In this document: one piece after another, positions 63,048 through 64,000 of the stretch
Numbering within the stretch: position 1 is the first letter of the stretch
Layout: each line of letters begins with the position of its first letter
DNA from: Billgrantia tianxiuensis
Lineage (GTDB): Bacteria; Pseudomonadota; Gammaproteobacteria; Pseudomonadales; Halomonadaceae
DNA length: 64,000 nt
Assembly (NCBI RefSeq): GCF_009834345.1
Contig: NZ_CP035042.1
Span: 1,860,001-1,924,000, forward strand
Direction: 5' to 3'
The notes under the pieces: generated by a model
What the model saw: the letters and a program-made list of their open reading frames with translations, nothing else
Told to the model about the DNA's origin: nothing
Database searches by the model: none
Position numbers and translations under genes: made by a program

Positions 63048-63748
63048 ATGCAGCCGCAGCCGGCCTTCCTCCTCCATAAGCGTCCCTATCGCGAGACCAG
63101 TGCGCTGGTCGAGCTGCTCACTCTCGATCATGGCCGCGTGCGCGCGGTGGCCCAGGGCGTGCAGCGCCCGGGCTCGCGCTCCCGCGGGCGGCTTCAGCCC
63201 TTCGCTCCATTGCATGTCACCTGGGTGGGGAAGGGGAGCTCAAGCGCCTGCGCCTGATGGAGAGCCGCGGGGCGGCAGCGTTGCTTGTTGGCGAAGGCTT
63301 GCTCTGTGGGCTCTACGCCAACGAGCTCTTGACGCGGACGCTGCCAATCGAGCTGCCGGCGGCGGAGGTCTTCGCCTTCTATACGGCGCTGCTCGAGGCA
63401 TTGCCGCGTCCCGATGGCCGCGCCGTAGCACTGCGGCGCCTGGAGTTCTCTCTGCTCGACACTCTGGATGCCGCACCACGCTTTACCACGCCGGAAGGCG
63501 GCGAACTCGACCCTCACGGCCGCTATCGCTTCGATGCCCCCTCACGGGCTTTCGTGCCTGGCGAGCCGGGGCTCGATGGCCGCACCCTGCGTCTGTTGGC
63601 CGGCGGCGACTGGGCGGCGCCGGGCCTGGCCGGTCCGGCCAAGGCGATTGCACGTGCGGCGCTGGCCCCCTTGCTCGGCTCGCGGCCGTTGCGCTCGCGC
63701 GAGCTGATGCGTCAACTTGCCGAACGACGCCGTTCCCCCTCACACTGA
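63048..63748 (+). CDS. recO: DNA repair protein RecO (one frameshift)
   Basis: RecO helps load RecA on SSB-coated DNA. The N-terminal OB-fold part is FLLHKRPYRETSALVELLTLDHGRVRAVAQGV and PFAPLHVTWVGKG. The frame then ends falsely at 63257; ELKRLRLMESRGAAALLVGEGLLCGLYANELL continues one base over. One missing G in the run at 63233-63236 restores a 233-residue protein of normal size. Position between era and pdxJ is the usual one. No strong ribosome site is seen before the ATG at 63048. Confidence 0.87.
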
Positions 63749-63782
63749 TTGCCACTTCCCCGACCCGTAGCTGGAGAGTCTC

Positions 63783-64000
63783 ATGCATCCCCGCGCATTC
63801 TGCTTGGCGTCAATATCGACCACATTGCCACGTTGCGTCAGGCGCGCGGCACGCGCTATCCCGACCCGGTTCAGGCGGCGCTATTGGCCGAAGAGGCGGG
63901 AGCCGATGGCATCACCATTCATCTGCGTGAGGATCGACGGCACATTCAGGAGCGCGACGTGCGCCTGCTGGCCGAGGTGCTCAATACCCGCATGAACCTG
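63783..64000 (+). CDS. pdxJ: Pyridoxine 5'-phosphate synthase PdxJ, N-terminal part (frameshift; runs off window)
   Basis: PdxJ joins aminoacetone-3-phosphate and deoxyxylulose phosphate to make pyridoxine phosphate. After the start ATGCATCC the frame is one base out; adding one C to the run at 63789-63792 gives [20 protein letters not shown], the unmistakable PdxJ start. [28 protein letters not shown] and the following [10 protein letters not shown] are then in frame to the window edge. It follows recO as in most gammaproteobacteria. Confidence 0.9.

Overview
The window is GC-rich gammaproteobacterial chromosome, most likely from a halophile of the Halomonadaceae (Halomonas-like). That placement is an inference from gene content and order: rluC-HAD-sppA / maf / yceD-rpmF-plsX-fabDG-acpP-fabF-pabC-mltG-tmk-holB-pilZ-tatD on the left, and rpoE-rseA-rseB-mucD-lepA-lepB-rnc-era-recO-pdxJ on the right, with Pseudomonas-like WbpB/WbpE, RhlB and AlgU/Muc sequences. 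No rRNA, tRNA, CRISPR, insertion sequence or prophage was seen.

Layout. 0-13.7 kb: housekeeping block for rRNA modification, the L32/fatty-acid synthesis cluster, folate, peptidoglycan, dTMP and clamp-loader genes. 13.7-18.9 kb: a UvrD-like helicase, a rhodanese and a two-gene cassette for 3-amino-sugar nucleotide synthesis (wbpB, wbpE). 19.0-23.5 kb: the electron-transfer-flavoprotein genes (ETF-QO divergent from etfBA) and a Mn-type superoxide dismutase. 23.7-48.2 kb: a large iron-acquisition region. 48.2-54.2 kb: xthA, a small basic protein, rhlB, dinG and a DAHP synthase. 54.5-64 kb: envelope-stress sigma factor operon, lepA/lepB/rnc/era, recO and the start of pdxJ.

The iron region is the accessory centrepiece and reads as one complete pathway. 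iucA-iucB-iucC-iucD are in the aerobactin order and overlap one another. A ShiF-type exporter precedes them, and IutA (receptor), FhuD (periplasm), a fused two-domain FhuB (membrane) and FhuC (ATPase) cover import. Two further FhuA-like receptors, an AraC/PchR-type regulator and a TonB2-style energizer (DUF3450 protein, TtpC, ExbB, ExbD, TonB, TPR protein) complete it. Fur-box-like palindromes stand before nearly every transcription unit. One Fur-associated protein of 134 residues with seven cysteines, encoded just upstream of fhuC, was not recognised; since no siderophore reductase or hydrolase was seen, it is the most interesting unknown.

A strong quality caveat applies. Sixteen single-base frameshifts were found in fifteen genes that are otherwise intact. 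Every one is explained by one missing base, mostly in short G or C runs. Several hit genes that are normally essential or highly conserved (plsX, tonB, rpoE, pdxJ). These are almost certainly sequence or assembly errors, so the genes are annotated as whole CDSs with the shift marked, not as pseudogenes.
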